A stretch of DNA of 64,000 bases from Arthrobacter pascens (GTDB taxonomy: Bacteria > Actinomycetota > Actinomycetes > Actinomycetales > Micrococcaceae), in the NCBI RefSeq assembly GCF_017052465.1, contig NZ_JAFHKT010000146.1, forward strand, positions 34,728 through 98,727, in the 5' to 3' direction. The position numbers and the translations under genes were made by a program. Below are positions 25,181 to 34,867 of the stretch, piece after piece (positions within the stretch are counted from its first letter, which is position 1; every line of letters starts with the position of its first letter). The notes beneath the pieces are model-generated. The model saw only the letters and a list, made by a program, of their open reading frames with translations. It searched no databases and was not told where the DNA came from.

Positions 25181-25192
25181 TAGGCTGGCGGG
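25181..25192 (+). promoter_or_regulatory. -10 element for a leaderless transcript (GH76 gene)
   Basis: TAGGCT (25181-25186), six bases, then ATG 25193. The spacing puts the transcription start on the A of ATG. Confidence 0.55.
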
Positions 25193-26557
25193 ATGACCCA
25201 GCCCGACGCGTCAGCGCCCCCCGAGGACCTGCCCCACTCCGGGAACCAGGGGACTCCTTGGAACCCGGGGACCGCGGAGCCCCCAGGATCCCCGGCGACC
25301 CCGGCCACCCCGGCAGACTGGGCCGCCCGCGCCACCGAGGCCGCCCGGTCGGTCACCCGGGGGTTCGGCCAGCGGCTCTTTCTCCTGCCCGGGACCCACA
25401 TCGGCGCGATTTCCCGCCCCTCGGGCCGCTTCATCAGCCTGATCGGTCCGTGGCATTACTGGTGGCAGGCCCACTACGTCGATTGCCTCGTGGATACCGG
25501 CCGCCGTGAACTGGGGACCGCGAACCAGCCCCCGGCCCGGTTCGACGGCGAACACCGCCCCAGCGCCGGCCTGCTCGCCTCCCGCCTGGTCACCGGCATC
25601 CGGCTGCGCAATTTCCTGACCTTCGTCAACAGCTATTACGACGACATGGCCTGGCTGGCCCTGTCCACCCTCCGGCTTGAAAACCTGGCGGACGAAAGCC
25701 AACGGCCAAGCCGCCGCCGCAGTGCGCGCATCCGCAGGAGCCTCACGCTCCAGTTCGACTCGGCCTCCACGGACGACCTGGGCGGCGGAACGTTCTGGAG
25801 CACGAAACGGGACTTCAAGAACACTCCGGCGACGGCCCCGGTGGCGCTCTACTACGCCCGCACAGGGAACCCGGCAAGGGCCCAGGCGCTGCTGGACTGG
25901 CTCGACGCCAAGCTCTTCGACGCCGGCCGCGGGCTCTACCTGGACGGGCTCCGGATCGGTCCGACCGGCGAGACCACTCTCGAGAACGCCATCTACACCT
26001 ACAACCAGGGCCCGGTCCTCGGCGCCCTCCTGGAGCTCGGCGGCACCCGGAACCTGGAGCGCGCCGCTGCGGTGGTGGATGCGGTGTCGCGGCACCTGAC
26101 GCTGGCCGGCGGCCTCACCCCAGAGGGCAGTGACGGAACCAGCACTGCAGGAACCAGCACTGTCGGAGCCGGCAGCGCCGGCGGCGTTGGGACCGGCGCC
26201 GTCCTCCGCTGCGACGGAACGGGCGACGGCGGGCTCTTCACCGGAATCCTCACTCGCTACCTTGCCCAGGCCGCACAGGACGGACGCCTGCCCGGGGCCA
26301 CGCGCGCCGCTGCCGCCCGGATGGTCATCGACACCGCCGCAGCCCTATGGGCGGGCCGCAGGGAAGTGGCCCCCGGTGAAGCCCTGGCCAGGCACGGCGG
26401 GGCAGGCCGCCTGATTTTTTCCTACCATCCACAGAAACCGGCCGCTGAAACCTATCCGTCGGGCGCCGCCGTCGAACTCTCCACCCAACTGCAGGCGTGG
26501 ATGGTGCTGGAAGCCGCAGCGGCCGTGGCAGCCGGCCCGCCGGCCACCACCCCGTAG
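25193..26557 (+). CDS. Glycoside hydrolase family 76 protein (alpha-1,6-mannanase fold)
   Basis: Protein of 454 aa with GH76 marks: the catalytic Asp pair in NSYYDDMAWLAL (Asp150 and Asp151), FWSTKRDFKNTPATAPVAL, ENAIYTYNQGPVLGALLEL, and a late KDEGIL-like zone (CDGTGDGGLFTGILTRYL). GH76 enzymes cut alpha-1,6-mannan. The first 45 residues are Pro/Ala/Thr-rich, and no signal peptide or lipobox is visible, so the protein appears cytosolic unless exported otherwise. A short Gly/Ser/Thr/Ala-rich insert (about residues 312-340, near GTSTAGTSTVGAG) looks like repeat slippage. The -10 spacing supports ATG 25193. The natural substrate, perhaps intracellular or cell-wall mannan, is unknown. Confidence 0.85.
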   Translation: MTQPDASAPPEDLPHSGNQGTPWNPGTAEPPGSPATPATPADWAARATEAARSVTRGFGQRLFLLPGTHIGAISRPSGRFISLIGPWHYWWQAHYVDCLVDTGRRELGTANQPPARFDGEHRPSAGLLASRLVTGIRLRNFLTFVNSYYDDMAWLALSTLRLENLADESQRPSRRRSARIRRSLTLQFDSASTDDLGGGTFWSTKRDFKNTPATAPVALYYARTGNPARAQALLDWLDAKLFDAGRGLYLDGLRIGPTGETTLENAIYTYNQGPVLGALLELGGTRNLERAAAVVDAVSRHLTLAGGLTPEGSDGTSTAGTSTVGAGSAGGVGTGAVLRCDGTGDGGLFTGILTRYLAQAAQDGRLPGATRAAAARMVIDTAAALWAGRREVAPGEALARHGGAGRLIFSYHPQKPAAETYPSGAAVELSTQLQAWMVLEAAAAVAAGPPATTP

Positions 26558-26648
26558 GCAGCCGGCAGGGCCGCCACTGAATTACGTCATGCAACACTTC
26601 CGTAATTGATGTGATACTGGTCACTTAAAGTGCCGGATGCGTTGCCCG

Positions 26649-26667
26649 TTAGGTATGGCTAACCTAC
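26649..26667. promoter_or_regulatory. DtxR/IdeR-type iron box
   Basis: TTAGGTATGGCTAACCTAC matches 15 of 19 positions of the DtxR/IdeR consensus as I recall it (TTAGGTTAGCCTAACCTAA), with both outer TTAGGT and TAACCTA blocks intact. It lies 79 bases upstream of the iron-binding protein start, where it would overlap the promoter. Iron-loaded DtxR-family repressor bound here would shut off the uptake operon. Confidence 0.78.
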
Positions 26668-26746
26668 AGTTTTCGACGTGAGCATCGCCTAACTTCCCCT
26701 GCTCACAGGACCCCGGTCCGACTGACGTTTTCAGAAAGAAGCCCCC

Positions 26747-27793
26747 ATGAAGATCCGCAAGAACGCACTGGCCGGCATCGCACTCGCCGCCACCGCAGCA
26801 CTGGGACTGGCTGCCTGCGGCGGCTCCCCCGCCCCCGCCGGAAGCGCCTCCCCAGAGGCGACAAACGGCGAGATCACGGTCTACAACGCCCAGCACGAGA
26901 GCCTCACCAAGGAATGGGCGGACGCGTTCACCGCGGAAACCGGCATCAAGGTCACGCTTCGCCAAGGCTCGGACACCGAGATGTCCAACCAGATTGTGCA
27001 GGAGGGGGCAGCCTCCCCCGCAGATGTTTTCCTGACCGAGAACTCCCCCGCAATGGCGCAGGTGGAGAACGCCGGCCTGTTCGCTGACGTCAACAAGGAC
27101 ACCATCGCACAGGTTCCCGCCGAATTCCGCCCGACCACGGGCAAGTGGACGGGCATCGCGGCCCGCTCCACGGTCCTCGTCTATGACAAAGCCAAGCTGA
27201 CAGCCGACAAGCTGCCCAAGTCCATGCTGGATCTGGCCAAGCCGGAGTGGAAGGGCAAGTGGGCCGCATCCCCCAGCGGCGCCGACTTCCAGGCCATTGT
27301 CTCTGCCCTGCTCGAGCTCAAGGGCGAAGCGGCAACCGAAGCGTGGCTCAAGGGCATGAAGGAAAACTTCACGGCCTACAAGGGCAACAGCACCGCCATG
27401 AAGGCCGTCAACGCCGGCGAGGTCGACGCCGCCCTCATCTACCACTACTACTACTACGGCGACCAGGCGAAGACCGGCGAGAACTCCAAGAACGTCACGC
27501 CGTACTACTTCAAGAAGCAGGATCCGGGCGCCTTCGTTTCCGTTTCCGGCGGCGGCGTGCTGAAGTCCTCCAAGAACGCTGACAAGGCCCAGGCCTTCCT
27601 CAAGTTCATCACCGGCAAGAAGGGGCAGGAAGTGCTGCAGAAGGGCACCTCCTTCGAGTACGCCATCGCCTCCGGCGTCCCGGCCAATGAAAAGCTGGTT
27701 CCGGTCAAGGAACTCCAGGCTCCGGCAGTGGACCCGGCCAAGCTGAACTCCGCAAAGGTCACCGAGCTGATGACCAAGGCAGGACTGCTGTAA
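26747..27793 (+). CDS. fbpA: Ferric iron ABC transporter substrate-binding lipoprotein
   Basis: Extracellular Fe(III)-binding receptor of 348 aa, lipid-anchored. It has a signal [24 protein letters not shown] with the lipobox Cys near 24. The mature part is an FbpA/FutA-type bilobed binding protein: [38 protein letters not shown], and a tyrosine cluster [10 protein letters not shown], which supplies the iron-ligand tyrosines in this family. It is the first gene of a three-gene operon, 4 bases before the permease, behind a DtxR-like box. Together this supports iron, rather than other cations, as the substrate. Confidence 0.94.
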   Translation: MKIRKNALAGIALAATAALGLAACGGSPAPAGSASPEATNGEITVYNAQHESLTKEWADAFTAETGIKVTLRQGSDTEMSNQIVQEGAASPADVFLTENSPAMAQVENAGLFADVNKDTIAQVPAEFRPTTGKWTGIAARSTVLVYDKAKLTADKLPKSMLDLAKPEWKGKWAASPSGADFQAIVSALLELKGEAATEAWLKGMKENFTAYKGNSTAMKAVNAGEVDAALIYHYYYYGDQAKTGENSKNVTPYYFKKQDPGAFVSVSGGGVLKSSKNADKAQAFLKFITGKKGQEVLQKGTSFEYAIASGVPANEKLVPVKELQAPAVDPAKLNSAKVTELMTKAGLL

Positions 27794-27797
27794 TTCT

Positions 27798-29390
27798 GTG
27801 ACCACGCAGGCATCGGCACCGGAGGTTTCCGGACGCACGACGACGGCGGGCCGGGGCAAGCGCCCCCGCCCGCCTTTCGGCGTTTCTGCGGTCGCCGTCC
27901 TGGCGGTGCTGATCGCCCTGTTTTCGCTCGTCCCGCTCGGCTACGTCGTCTTCATGACCGTGGCGACCGGCTGGGAGACAGCCGCGGCGCTGATTTTCCG
28001 CGAGCGGGTGGGGGAACTGCTCCTTAATACGGTGCTGCTCACGGTGTTCACGGTGCCGCTGTGCCTGGTCCTCGGTGTCGGCGGAGCCTGGCTCGTGGAG
28101 CGTACGACGCTGCCGGGGCACAAAGTCTGGGCCGTGCTCCTGGCCGCGCCGCTGGCCATCCCCGCCTTCGTGAACAGCTACGCCTGGGTGTCGGCCGTTC
28201 CGTCCCTGCAGGGCCTGTTCTCCGGCGTGCTGATCGCCACGCTCTCGTATTTTCCGCTCGTGTACATCCCCGCCGCGGCAACACTGGGCCGTCTGGATCC
28301 GGCCATCGAACAGTCCGCCGCGTCCCTGGGGCTGGGCGCCTGGCGGGCGTTTTTCCGCGTTGTCCTGCCGCAGCTGCGGATCGCCATGACCGGCGGCGCC
28401 CTCCTGGTGGCTTTGCACCTGCTGGCCGAATACGGCGCGTTCGCCATGATCCGCTTCGACACCTTCACCACGGCCATCATGGTGCAGTACCAGTCCACCT
28501 TCAACGGCACGGCCGGAAACATGCTGGCCAGCGTGCTGGTGTTTTTCTGCCTCCTCCTGCTGCTGGCCGAGGTCCGGAGCCGGGGCACCGCCCGCTACGC
28601 AAAAGTGGGTTCGGGCGCCCAGGCCAAGGCACTCCGGCTGCCCCTGCACGCCTATCAGATGCCCGCGCAGCTGTTCCTTGCGGCGCTCACCGCGCTGGCG
28701 TTCGGGCTTCCGCTGGCCTTCGTGCTGCGGTGGATCATGGCTGGCGGTGCGGAGATCTGGGCGGCTGACGAGCTCGTCCCCGCACTCCTGCAGACCCTCG
28801 GCTACGGGCTGGGCGGCGCCCTGGTGACCACGGTGGTGGCCTTCCCCATGGCCTACCTGGCCGTGCGCCACCCCGGCTGGTTCAGCAAGGCCCTGGAGCT
28901 GTCCAACTACATCACCAGCTCCATGCCGGGAATTGTGGTGGGCCTCGCGTTCGTGACCGTCAGCATCCGGCTGGTGCCTGAGATGTACCAGACGGCGGGC
29001 GTGCTGATCGCCGCCTATGTGCTGCTGTTCCTCCCCCGGGCGCTGGTGAACATCCGGGCCGGGCTGGCCCAGGCACCCAAGGAACTGGACGAGGCAGCCC
29101 AGGCGCTGGGAACGCCGCCGCTGCTGGCCTTCATCCGTGTCACGCTGCGGCTGACGGCCCCGGCAGCCGCCGGCGGGGCCGCCCTGGTGTTCCTGGCCAT
29201 CGTCAACGAGCTCACCGCAACGCTGCTCCTCTCCCCCAACGGCACCCGCACGCTCGCCACGGAATTCTGGACCAAGAGCAGCGAAATCGACTATGCCGGC
29301 GCGGCGCCCTACGCACTGCTGATGATCGTCATCTCAGCACCCATGACGTATTTGCTCTTCCAGCAGTCCAAGAAAGTAGCGGGACAGTGA
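27798..29390 (+). CDS. fbpB: Ferric iron ABC transporter permease
   Basis: Membrane subunit of 530 aa, a fused double permease with about twelve transmembrane segments. Each half has an EAA-type loop that docks the ATPase: [23 protein letters not shown] near 170-195 and [23 protein letters not shown] near 430-455. This layout is typical of FbpB/SfuB iron permeases. The start is GTG 27798, 4 bases after the receptor stop. Its stop overlaps the ATPase start (GTGA), so the operon is tightly coupled. Confidence 0.94.
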   Translation: MTTQASAPEVSGRTTTAGRGKRPRPPFGVSAVAVLAVLIALFSLVPLGYVVFMTVATGWETAAALIFRERVGELLLNTVLLTVFTVPLCLVLGVGGAWLVERTTLPGHKVWAVLLAAPLAIPAFVNSYAWVSAVPSLQGLFSGVLIATLSYFPLVYIPAAATLGRLDPAIEQSAASLGLGAWRAFFRVVLPQLRIAMTGGALLVALHLLAEYGAFAMIRFDTFTTAIMVQYQSTFNGTAGNMLASVLVFFCLLLLLAEVRSRGTARYAKVGSGAQAKALRLPLHAYQMPAQLFLAALTALAFGLPLAFVLRWIMAGGAEIWAADELVPALLQTLGYGLGGALVTTVVAFPMAYLAVRHPGWFSKALELSNYITSSMPGIVVGLAFVTVSIRLVPEMYQTAGVLIAAYVLLFLPRALVNIRAGLAQAPKELDEAAQALGTPPLLAFIRVTLRLTAPAAAGGAALVFLAIVNELTATLLLSPNGTRTLATEFWTKSSEIDYAGAAPYALLMIVISAPMTYLLFQQSKKVAGQ

Positions 29391-30562
29391 CCGAACAATC
29401 GCCTTCCAGGGTTCCGGAACCGCGGATCTCGCCGTCCGTGGCTCCCACCACCAACAGCCATCTGGTGATCGAGGACGTCACCAAGGACTTCGGTTCGCAG
29501 GCAGTCCTCAAGGGCGTCAATCTGTCGGTGGCCAGGGGCGGCACCACCGCGATCGTGGGACCGTCCGGTTCCGGCAAGACCACGCTGCTGCGCCTGATCG
29601 CCGGGTTCGAGCATCCCGGCACCGGCAGCATTTTGCTGAACGGGTCCCCTGTTGCCGGCGACGGTGTGTGGAAACCTGCGCACAAGCGGCACGTCGGGTA
29701 TGTGGCCCAGGACGGTGCCCTGTTCCCGCACCTGACGGTGGGGCAGAACATCGCTTTTGGGCTGAGCGCCTCAAAGCTCGACGGCGGGCGGCGGGCTGTT
29801 GCGGCCAAGGTTGCCGAACTGCTGGAGATGGTGTCCCTGGACACGGCCATGGCCAAGCGGCGGCCGCACCAGCTGTCCGGCGGCCAGCAGCAGCGGGTGG
29901 CCCTGGCACGCGCCCTGGCCCGTGAGCCCGAACTCATGCTGCTGGACGAGCCGTTTTCCGCCCTCGACGCCGGGCTCCGGGTGGCCACGCGCCGCGCCGT
30001 GGCGAAAGTGCTGAATGAGGCCGGCGTGACCACGATCCTCGTAACGCATGACCAGGCGGAGGCCCTGTCCTTCGCCGACCAGGTGGCCGTGATGCGCGGC
30101 GGCAAGCTCGCGCAGATTGGCAATCCGTTTGTGGTCTATACGCGCCCGGCCGACCGGGCCACCGCCGAATTCCTGGGCGACGCCGTCATCCTCGACGCAT
30201 GGATGGAAGGCTCGCTGGCCACGTGTTCGCTGGGCGGCATCCCCGTGCGCCGTCCTCCGGCCCAGGGCCGCGTGCAGCTGATGCTGCGTCCCGAGCAGAT
30301 CCGCATTGCCGAGGACGGGAACATCCGCGGCGTGGTGGTGGACACTGACTACTTCGGGCCCGAAACCACCGTACGGCTGAAGCTGGCCGTGCCCCCGAAG
30401 CTCGCAGGAGCCATGCCGGACCACCGTTACCCGGGGGGCGGGGAAGTGATCACCATCCGGCACTGGAACGCCTCCATCGCCCAGCCGGGCATGGAACTCT
30501 GCCTGCGCGTCGTGGGCGAGGCAGTCGCATTTCCGGTCAACGGCGACGGACCGTCCACTTAG
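29387..30562 (+). CDS. fbpC: Ferric iron ABC transporter ATP-binding protein
   Basis: ATPase of 391 aa that powers the permease. Walker [10 protein letters not shown] (about 60-68), Q-loop [14 protein letters not shown], signature [16 protein letters not shown], Walker [13 protein letters not shown] and the switch His in THDQAEAL are present. The C-terminal 120 residues form a TOBE-like regulatory domain ([13 protein letters not shown]). The GTG start overlaps the permease stop by 4 bases. The last bases overlap the convergent levanase gene by 4 bp, leaving no room for a separate terminator. Confidence 0.95.
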   Translation: MTEQSPSRVPEPRISPSVAPTTNSHLVIEDVTKDFGSQAVLKGVNLSVARGGTTAIVGPSGSGKTTLLRLIAGFEHPGTGSILLNGSPVAGDGVWKPAHKRHVGYVAQDGALFPHLTVGQNIAFGLSASKLDGGRRAVAAKVAELLEMVSLDTAMAKRRPHQLSGGQQQRVALARALAREPELMLLDEPFSALDAGLRVATRRAVAKVLNEAGVTTILVTHDQAEALSFADQVAVMRGGKLAQIGNPFVVYTRPADRATAEFLGDAVILDAWMEGSLATCSLGGIPVRRPPAQGRVQLMLRPEQIRIAEDGNIRGVVVDTDYFGPETTVRLKLAVPPKLAGAMPDHRYPGGGEVITIRHWNASIAQPGMELCLRVVGEAVAFPVNGDGPST

Positions 30563-32211
30563 CCGGCGGTGGCCAGCGGTGTGTACTTGAACGACTTCAG
30601 GGTTGCGCTGCCGCCTGCCGTGGCGGCGGCGACGGTGTGCTGGCCCTCCCGCGGGAAGACCAGCGAGGTCAGGGTCTGCTCGCCGCCGTTGACGAAGACC
30701 TCGACGGAGGAATAGTCCACGAACACGGTCAGCTCCACAGTCCCCCGGCCGGGTGCCGATCCGCCGCGCGGCGGACTGGAGGCTGACCGGCGGTCGGTGA
30801 AAACGGAGCCGAGCGACTCGACTCCCGGGACCACGGCGGAGCGCGTCACGAACGCGTTCCCGTCCTCGAAGTCGTAGCCGACCGTGGCGAACTCCGCCGA
30901 GCCGCTCCCGAACCGGAGCTGGGCTTCGGACGCGTCGTCGTCCGGACCTCTTTCGAGGGTCACATCCAGCCGGTACGCCCCGCTTCCGGGCACCGGAAGC
31001 TCCCCCGCGCCGTCTTCCGTGACGCGCCGGCCGGTGACGGTCTCGGCGGCACCTTCCAGAACCGACAAGGCCTTGCTGGGACTGGACACCAGGGTTGGCT
31101 TGCCGCGGACTGTCTTGAGGCGGATGTCCCGCACTATCGAATCGGCGCCGCCCTGCCAGTCAGCGGTGGGCAGATCGCGCGCGTAGGCCCAGTTGTTCAT
31201 CCAGCCGATGGCATGGCGGGACGCCATCCGCTGGCCCTCCGGAAGCCGGGGATCATCCCAGGTGACGGCCGCGTAGAAGTCCGATCCGGCGTCGAGCCAC
31301 TGGTGCCGATCGTCAGCAGGCGTGAAAGTGGTCCCGTCCCAGTTCCCCGTCCAGTAGGCCACGCCGGTGGTCCGGCCCTCCTCGGAGCCGTTGGCGCTCG
31401 CGGCGAGGACCCAGGTGCGCTTGGCGGGATCGCCGTCGACGTCCAGCTGGAACAGGTCCGGGCATTCGAGGATTCCCAGCCCCCGGCGCTCAAAGGCCGA
31501 GACATACCGCCAGTCCTTGAGATCGCGCGAGGTGTAAAAACCGATCTTCTCCCCTTCTGCCAGGGCCATGACCCACTGCCCGTTGGCGGTATCGCGGATG
31601 ATCTTCGGATCCCGCCAGTGCTGTGCTCCGGGGTTGTCCATGACGGGATTCCGCTCGTAAGGCTTGAAGCTGAAGCCCTTGTCCGTCGAGTAGAACAGGG
31701 ATTGCCTCTGCACGCCCTTGTCCTGCTGCGTCATCACGGCGATGACGGCGTCCTTGCCGAAGCCCGCGGTGTTGTCGGTGTCCACGACCGCGCTGCCGGT
31801 TTCAATGTCTCCCAGGCCGTTTTTGAATTTCTCGATGGCCACCCCCTCGTCTTTCCAGTGCACCAGGTCGGTGCTGGTGACGTGGAACCACTCCGTGCCG
31901 TTCCCCTCCGGATGGTCGGGATTGTAGAGGTAGTAGTAATGCCAGACGCCGTCCAGCAGGAACGGCCGCTGCGGGTCGTTCATCCATTCCTTCTCCGGCG
32001 TGAGGTGGTAGGCCGGCCGGAACTGCGACGCCCCCTCGGGACGGCCGAAGTTGGGCCCGGCCGGCGCCGGCGTCGTTTCCCGCGGCGCGCCGCCGTCTGG
32101 TCCGCTCCCCACTGCTATCGCCGCGGCCACGGCCAGCACGGCAGCGAGGACGGCAGCCACCGCGATCCAGCTGGCGCGGGGGCCGAGTTTTCGTAGGGAG
32201 TAACGCTGCAT
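30559..32211 (-). CDS. GH32 family fructan hydrolase (levanase/inulinase-like), membrane-anchored
   Basis: Enzyme of 550 aa that hydrolyses beta-fructans or sucrose. An N-terminal hydrophobic segment (about 14-36) could be a signal anchor. The five-bladed catalytic domain has WMNDPQRP with the nucleophile Asp79, WRDPK with the stabilising Asp201, and ECPDLF with the acid/base Glu249. The C-terminal beta-sandwich (from about 390) includes VFVDYSSVEVFVNGG. It lies downstream of a levansucrase on the same strand, so the cell both builds and degrades levan. No lipobox or LPXTG is seen. Confidence 0.93.
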   Translation of the reverse strand: MQRYSLRKLGPRASWIAVAAVLAAVLAVAAAIAVGSGPDGGAPRETTPAPAGPNFGRPEGASQFRPAYHLTPEKEWMNDPQRPFLLDGVWHYYYLYNPDHPEGNGTEWFHVTSTDLVHWKDEGVAIEKFKNGLGDIETGSAVVDTDNTAGFGKDAVIAVMTQQDKGVQRQSLFYSTDKGFSFKPYERNPVMDNPGAQHWRDPKIIRDTANGQWVMALAEGEKIGFYTSRDLKDWRYVSAFERRGLGILECPDLFQLDVDGDPAKRTWVLAASANGSEEGRTTGVAYWTGNWDGTTFTPADDRHQWLDAGSDFYAAVTWDDPRLPEGQRMASRHAIGWMNNWAYARDLPTADWQGGADSIVRDIRLKTVRGKPTLVSSPSKALSVLEGAAETVTGRRVTEDGAGELPVPGSGAYRLDVTLERGPDDDASEAQLRFGSGSAEFATVGYDFEDGNAFVTRSAVVPGVESLGSVFTDRRSASSPPRGGSAPGRGTVELTVFVDYSSVEVFVNGGEQTLTSLVFPREGQHTVAAATAGGSATLKSFKYTPLATAG

Positions 32212-32238
32212 GTCCGCCGATCGTCGGAGAATGGTGAA

Positions 32239-32271
32239 GCGCCGGCAGGGCCCCGTGGCTGCTGCCGGCGC
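32239..32271. terminator. Hairpin between levansucrase and levanase genes
   Basis: Perfect 10-bp arms GCGCCGGCAG (32239-32248) and CTGCCGGCGC (32262-32271) around 13 bases, 28 bases upstream of the levanase start and 89 bases after the levansucrase stop. It could end the levansucrase mRNA or attenuate readthrough into levanase. Confidence 0.55.
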
Positions 32272-32360
32272 TCACTGGCCAGATTCAATTTTACCGCTGC
32301 CGCGTCCCCGGGGATTCCGGGAACGCTGTCACTGGCCTCGTCTCCCTGATTCAGAGGTTG

Positions 32361-33941
32361 TTACTTGTGGACGTTCGTGGGCAGGTAACCGAACGGGCCA
32401 AGGCCATTGAGACCGTAGGTCCGGTCGACTTCCGACACACCGTTGCGGAAGTTGATCTTCACGGTCGGTGAGAGGCTTCCGCCCCGGCGTCCGTCCACGT
32501 TGTCGATGAACGACTGCACCAGGCCCTTGGGCTGCACGTAGTGCGAGTAGGCCTGGAACTGGCGGCCGTTCTGGCCCTCAGTCGGCGCTTCCGGCTGTTC
32601 CGAAGGCAGGTTCAGGTCCGTCGGGGATCCCAGGACCAGGCCGCTGTTGTTCATCGGCTGGTAGTCGGAGCGGATGCCGTCGCCCACGAAGCCGTAGACG
32701 CCGTCGGGACCGCGCATGCCGGCTGCATAGGTGAACTGGTGGCTGATGGTGAACAGGTAGTACTTGGTGTCGCCGTTTTCCTCCTGGATGAAGATCTGCG
32801 GGCGCTCGGTCTGGTCGTTGACGCAGTTCGCGGACAGGATCGGCGGCAGGAAGTGCCACCTGGTGAGCGCGGCGTTGTCCGCCACAGCCAGTCCCACGTT
32901 GGCGGTCTGGTTGTAGGCGCCTGCGTTGTTCACCTGGGCCACGGTTTCGGCGTACGGGTCTCCGGCGCGGTAGCCAAGATCCTCGGCCTTGCAGCGGTAG
33001 TCACCCTTCTTGCCGCCCGTGTTGCCCTCGAAGACCATGAAGGTCTTGCCCGGATGGGCCGGGTCCTCGAACGTGAACGGGTCGCGGAAGGCGAAGCCCG
33101 GGTTCTGCTCCTTGGTCTGGTACATCACGCCGTCGGGCTCGAGCAGCTTCGTGTGCTGGAAGTTGGCAAAGCGAACGCCCGTGCTGTCCGCGCTGATGTT
33201 GCCCAAGGCCGTGGCGATGGCAGCGTCAGGAGGTGCGCCTCCGCCGCCGCGGTTACGTGCATCCCTGTCGGTGAAGGTGGTTGCCGTGTAGAACACCTGG
33301 ACCCGGTTGCGGGCCACCAGCCTGGTGGAGCCGGACCATTCCGTGTTGCCGATTGACTGTCCGTCAGGGAAAAGGTGACCGCCGTAGATCCACGGGTCGT
33401 TGAACGGGTCAGCACTGGTCTTGCGGTAGAAGTAGCCGATGCGGGCATTCCAGTGGCGCTGGTCGAAGTTGTAGCCGGCATTCCGGTCAGCGACGAGTGA
33501 GAAGATGACGTCCCAGCCTTTGTAGCTCAACTGGTTGGCTTCCGCGTCAGTCAGCGACCAGGTGTCCCATACCCAGACCTTGTCGTTCATTTCCGGGAAG
33601 TCCCGCGGAATCTCGGGCATGGTCACGGCCGGGCTCATGGAGTTTTCGCCGGTTTCCACGTTGGCGTCGCTTTGGGCCATGATCTGCCGCGCGTCGGCAC
33701 GGGTCCACTTCGCGGTGAACTTGTCCTCAGGCTCGTGCGCCTCCTGGGAGTGCGGGGTGGGGAAGGCAAATCCGGGTGTGGGTGGCGGAAGTACTTCGCT
33801 GGACGGCGGATCAGCCTGGATGTTCGCGCTGGCGGCCGGGGCGCCGAGCAGCGTGGCAAAAAGCAGTGACAGTGTGGTCCCAAAGACCGTTAGAAGCCGG
33901 AAACGCCTGTTTCCGGGCAGGGTGGAACTCGCTGAGGGCAT
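32361..33941 (-). CDS. sacB: Levansucrase (GH68)
   Basis: Secreted transfructosylase of 526 aa that makes levan from sucrose. The signal peptide runs to about residue 39 (LLGAPAASA-NIQ). GH68 catalytic residues are visible: nucleophile Asp126 in VWDTWSL, EWSGS at 201-205, stabilising Asp287 in FRDPF, and acid/base Glu379 in TERPQIF. The length fits the family. GAGG lies 8 bases before ATG 33941. The 220 bases between this gene and the next contain no gene and should hold the promoter. Pairing with the downstream GH32 enzyme suggests extracellular levan as a store or biofilm component. Confidence 0.95.
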   Translation of the reverse strand: MPSASSTLPGNRRFRLLTVFGTTLSLLFATLLGAPAASANIQADPPSSEVLPPPTPGFAFPTPHSQEAHEPEDKFTAKWTRADARQIMAQSDANVETGENSMSPAVTMPEIPRDFPEMNDKVWVWDTWSLTDAEANQLSYKGWDVIFSLVADRNAGYNFDQRHWNARIGYFYRKTSADPFNDPWIYGGHLFPDGQSIGNTEWSGSTRLVARNRVQVFYTATTFTDRDARNRGGGGAPPDAAIATALGNISADSTGVRFANFQHTKLLEPDGVMYQTKEQNPGFAFRDPFTFEDPAHPGKTFMVFEGNTGGKKGDYRCKAEDLGYRAGDPYAETVAQVNNAGAYNQTANVGLAVADNAALTRWHFLPPILSANCVNDQTERPQIFIQEENGDTKYYLFTISHQFTYAAGMRGPDGVYGFVGDGIRSDYQPMNNSGLVLGSPTDLNLPSEQPEAPTEGQNGRQFQAYSHYVQPKGLVQSFIDNVDGRRGGSLSPTVKINFRNGVSEVDRTYGLNGLGPFGYLPTNVHK

Positions 33942-34161
33942 GATGGTTCCTCAAAAGGTGCAGCAATAAGAGAACGTCCGGCGTCTGATTCGCCGGCGTG
34001 ATCCCGTGCGTCAGCCTGCACCGCTGGGCGCAAAGCGCAGGCCATTCTGCCGGGGATGTCGTTTTCAATCTGGTCCGCGATGACCAGGATCCGAGAGTCG
34101 GCTGGCCGAAGAGCATCCGGCGGCGCGACAATTTAGGTCTAGCAGTCCGCCTCTGGAGAGG

Positions 34162-34791
34162 TCAAGGGTTAATTGCTTGGCCTGCCGGACGCTTCTTCTG
34201 CGGGTAGGGCGTCTCGCCGCGGGCCAGCATCTCCACGAAACCGGCGATCTTCCGTGCCCGTGTGGAGGCCTGCTTGACCGAGTTGGTGCGGTAAATCAGG
34301 GCGAAGCGGTTGACCGAGCTGAGGACGTCAAACATGGCCTGCGCCTCGGGAACCGCAGCAATGGCAGCCGCGAGGTCCTCTGGCACTTCGGCTGTGGCCG
34401 GGCCTGAATATGCCGCCTCCCAGCGGCCGTCCGCTTTGGCGGCGTCGACGGCGGCCCGGCCGGCGTCAGCCATCCTGCCGGCGGCCTCGAGCTTTTCGAT
34501 GCGGTCCACGTTCCGTGCCGACCAGACACTCTTGGGCCCCCGGCGCGTCATCCGCTGGAAGGAACTCTCGTCGTCGCGCTTTCTTGCCTGGCCGTCGATC
34601 CAGCCGAAGCACAGGGCCTCCTGCAAGGCGGCTTCGTAGTCCAGTTCAGTGGTGTTGCCACCCTTCTTGTGGAGCACCAGCCACACTCCCGGACTGGTGG
34701 CATGGTGCTGTTCCAGCCAGGTGCGCCATTCGGCGGCATCCCTCACCAGAAGTTCCTCGAGTTCAGTGGCCATGGCACCATTCTGCTCCAC
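34162..34791 (-). CDS. YdeI/OmpD-associated family protein
   Basis: Soluble protein of 209 aa. The N-terminal half has the YdeI-type pattern: WRTWLEQHHATSPGVWLVLHKKGG, LDYEAALQEALCFGWIDGQARKRDDESSFQRMTRRGPKSVWSARN and RIEKLEAAGRM. The C-terminal half has the EDLAAAIAAVPEAQAMFDVLSSVNRFALIYR helix pair and a Lys/Arg-rich KQASTRARKIAGFVEMLARGE. Homologues are linked to stress and peptide tolerance, but the biochemistry is unknown. GTG 34791 is chosen because AGGAG lies 4 bases upstream; ATG 34773 is the alternative. It is divergent from the VOC gene. Confidence 0.85.
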   Translation of the reverse strand: MEQNGAMATELEELLVRDAAEWRTWLEQHHATSPGVWLVLHKKGGNTTELDYEAALQEALCFGWIDGQARKRDDESSFQRMTRRGPKSVWSARNVDRIEKLEAAGRMADAGRAAVDAAKADGRWEAAYSGPATAEVPEDLAAAIAAVPEAQAMFDVLSSVNRFALIYRTNSVKQASTRARKIAGFVEMLARGETPYPQKKRPAGQAINP

Positions 34792-34867
34792 GGGACTCCT
34801 TATTCAAGGCGTGGCATTATGGCCATGTCACCAACAATTCTTCGTCAGCCTTCACCCGGGAGATCCA

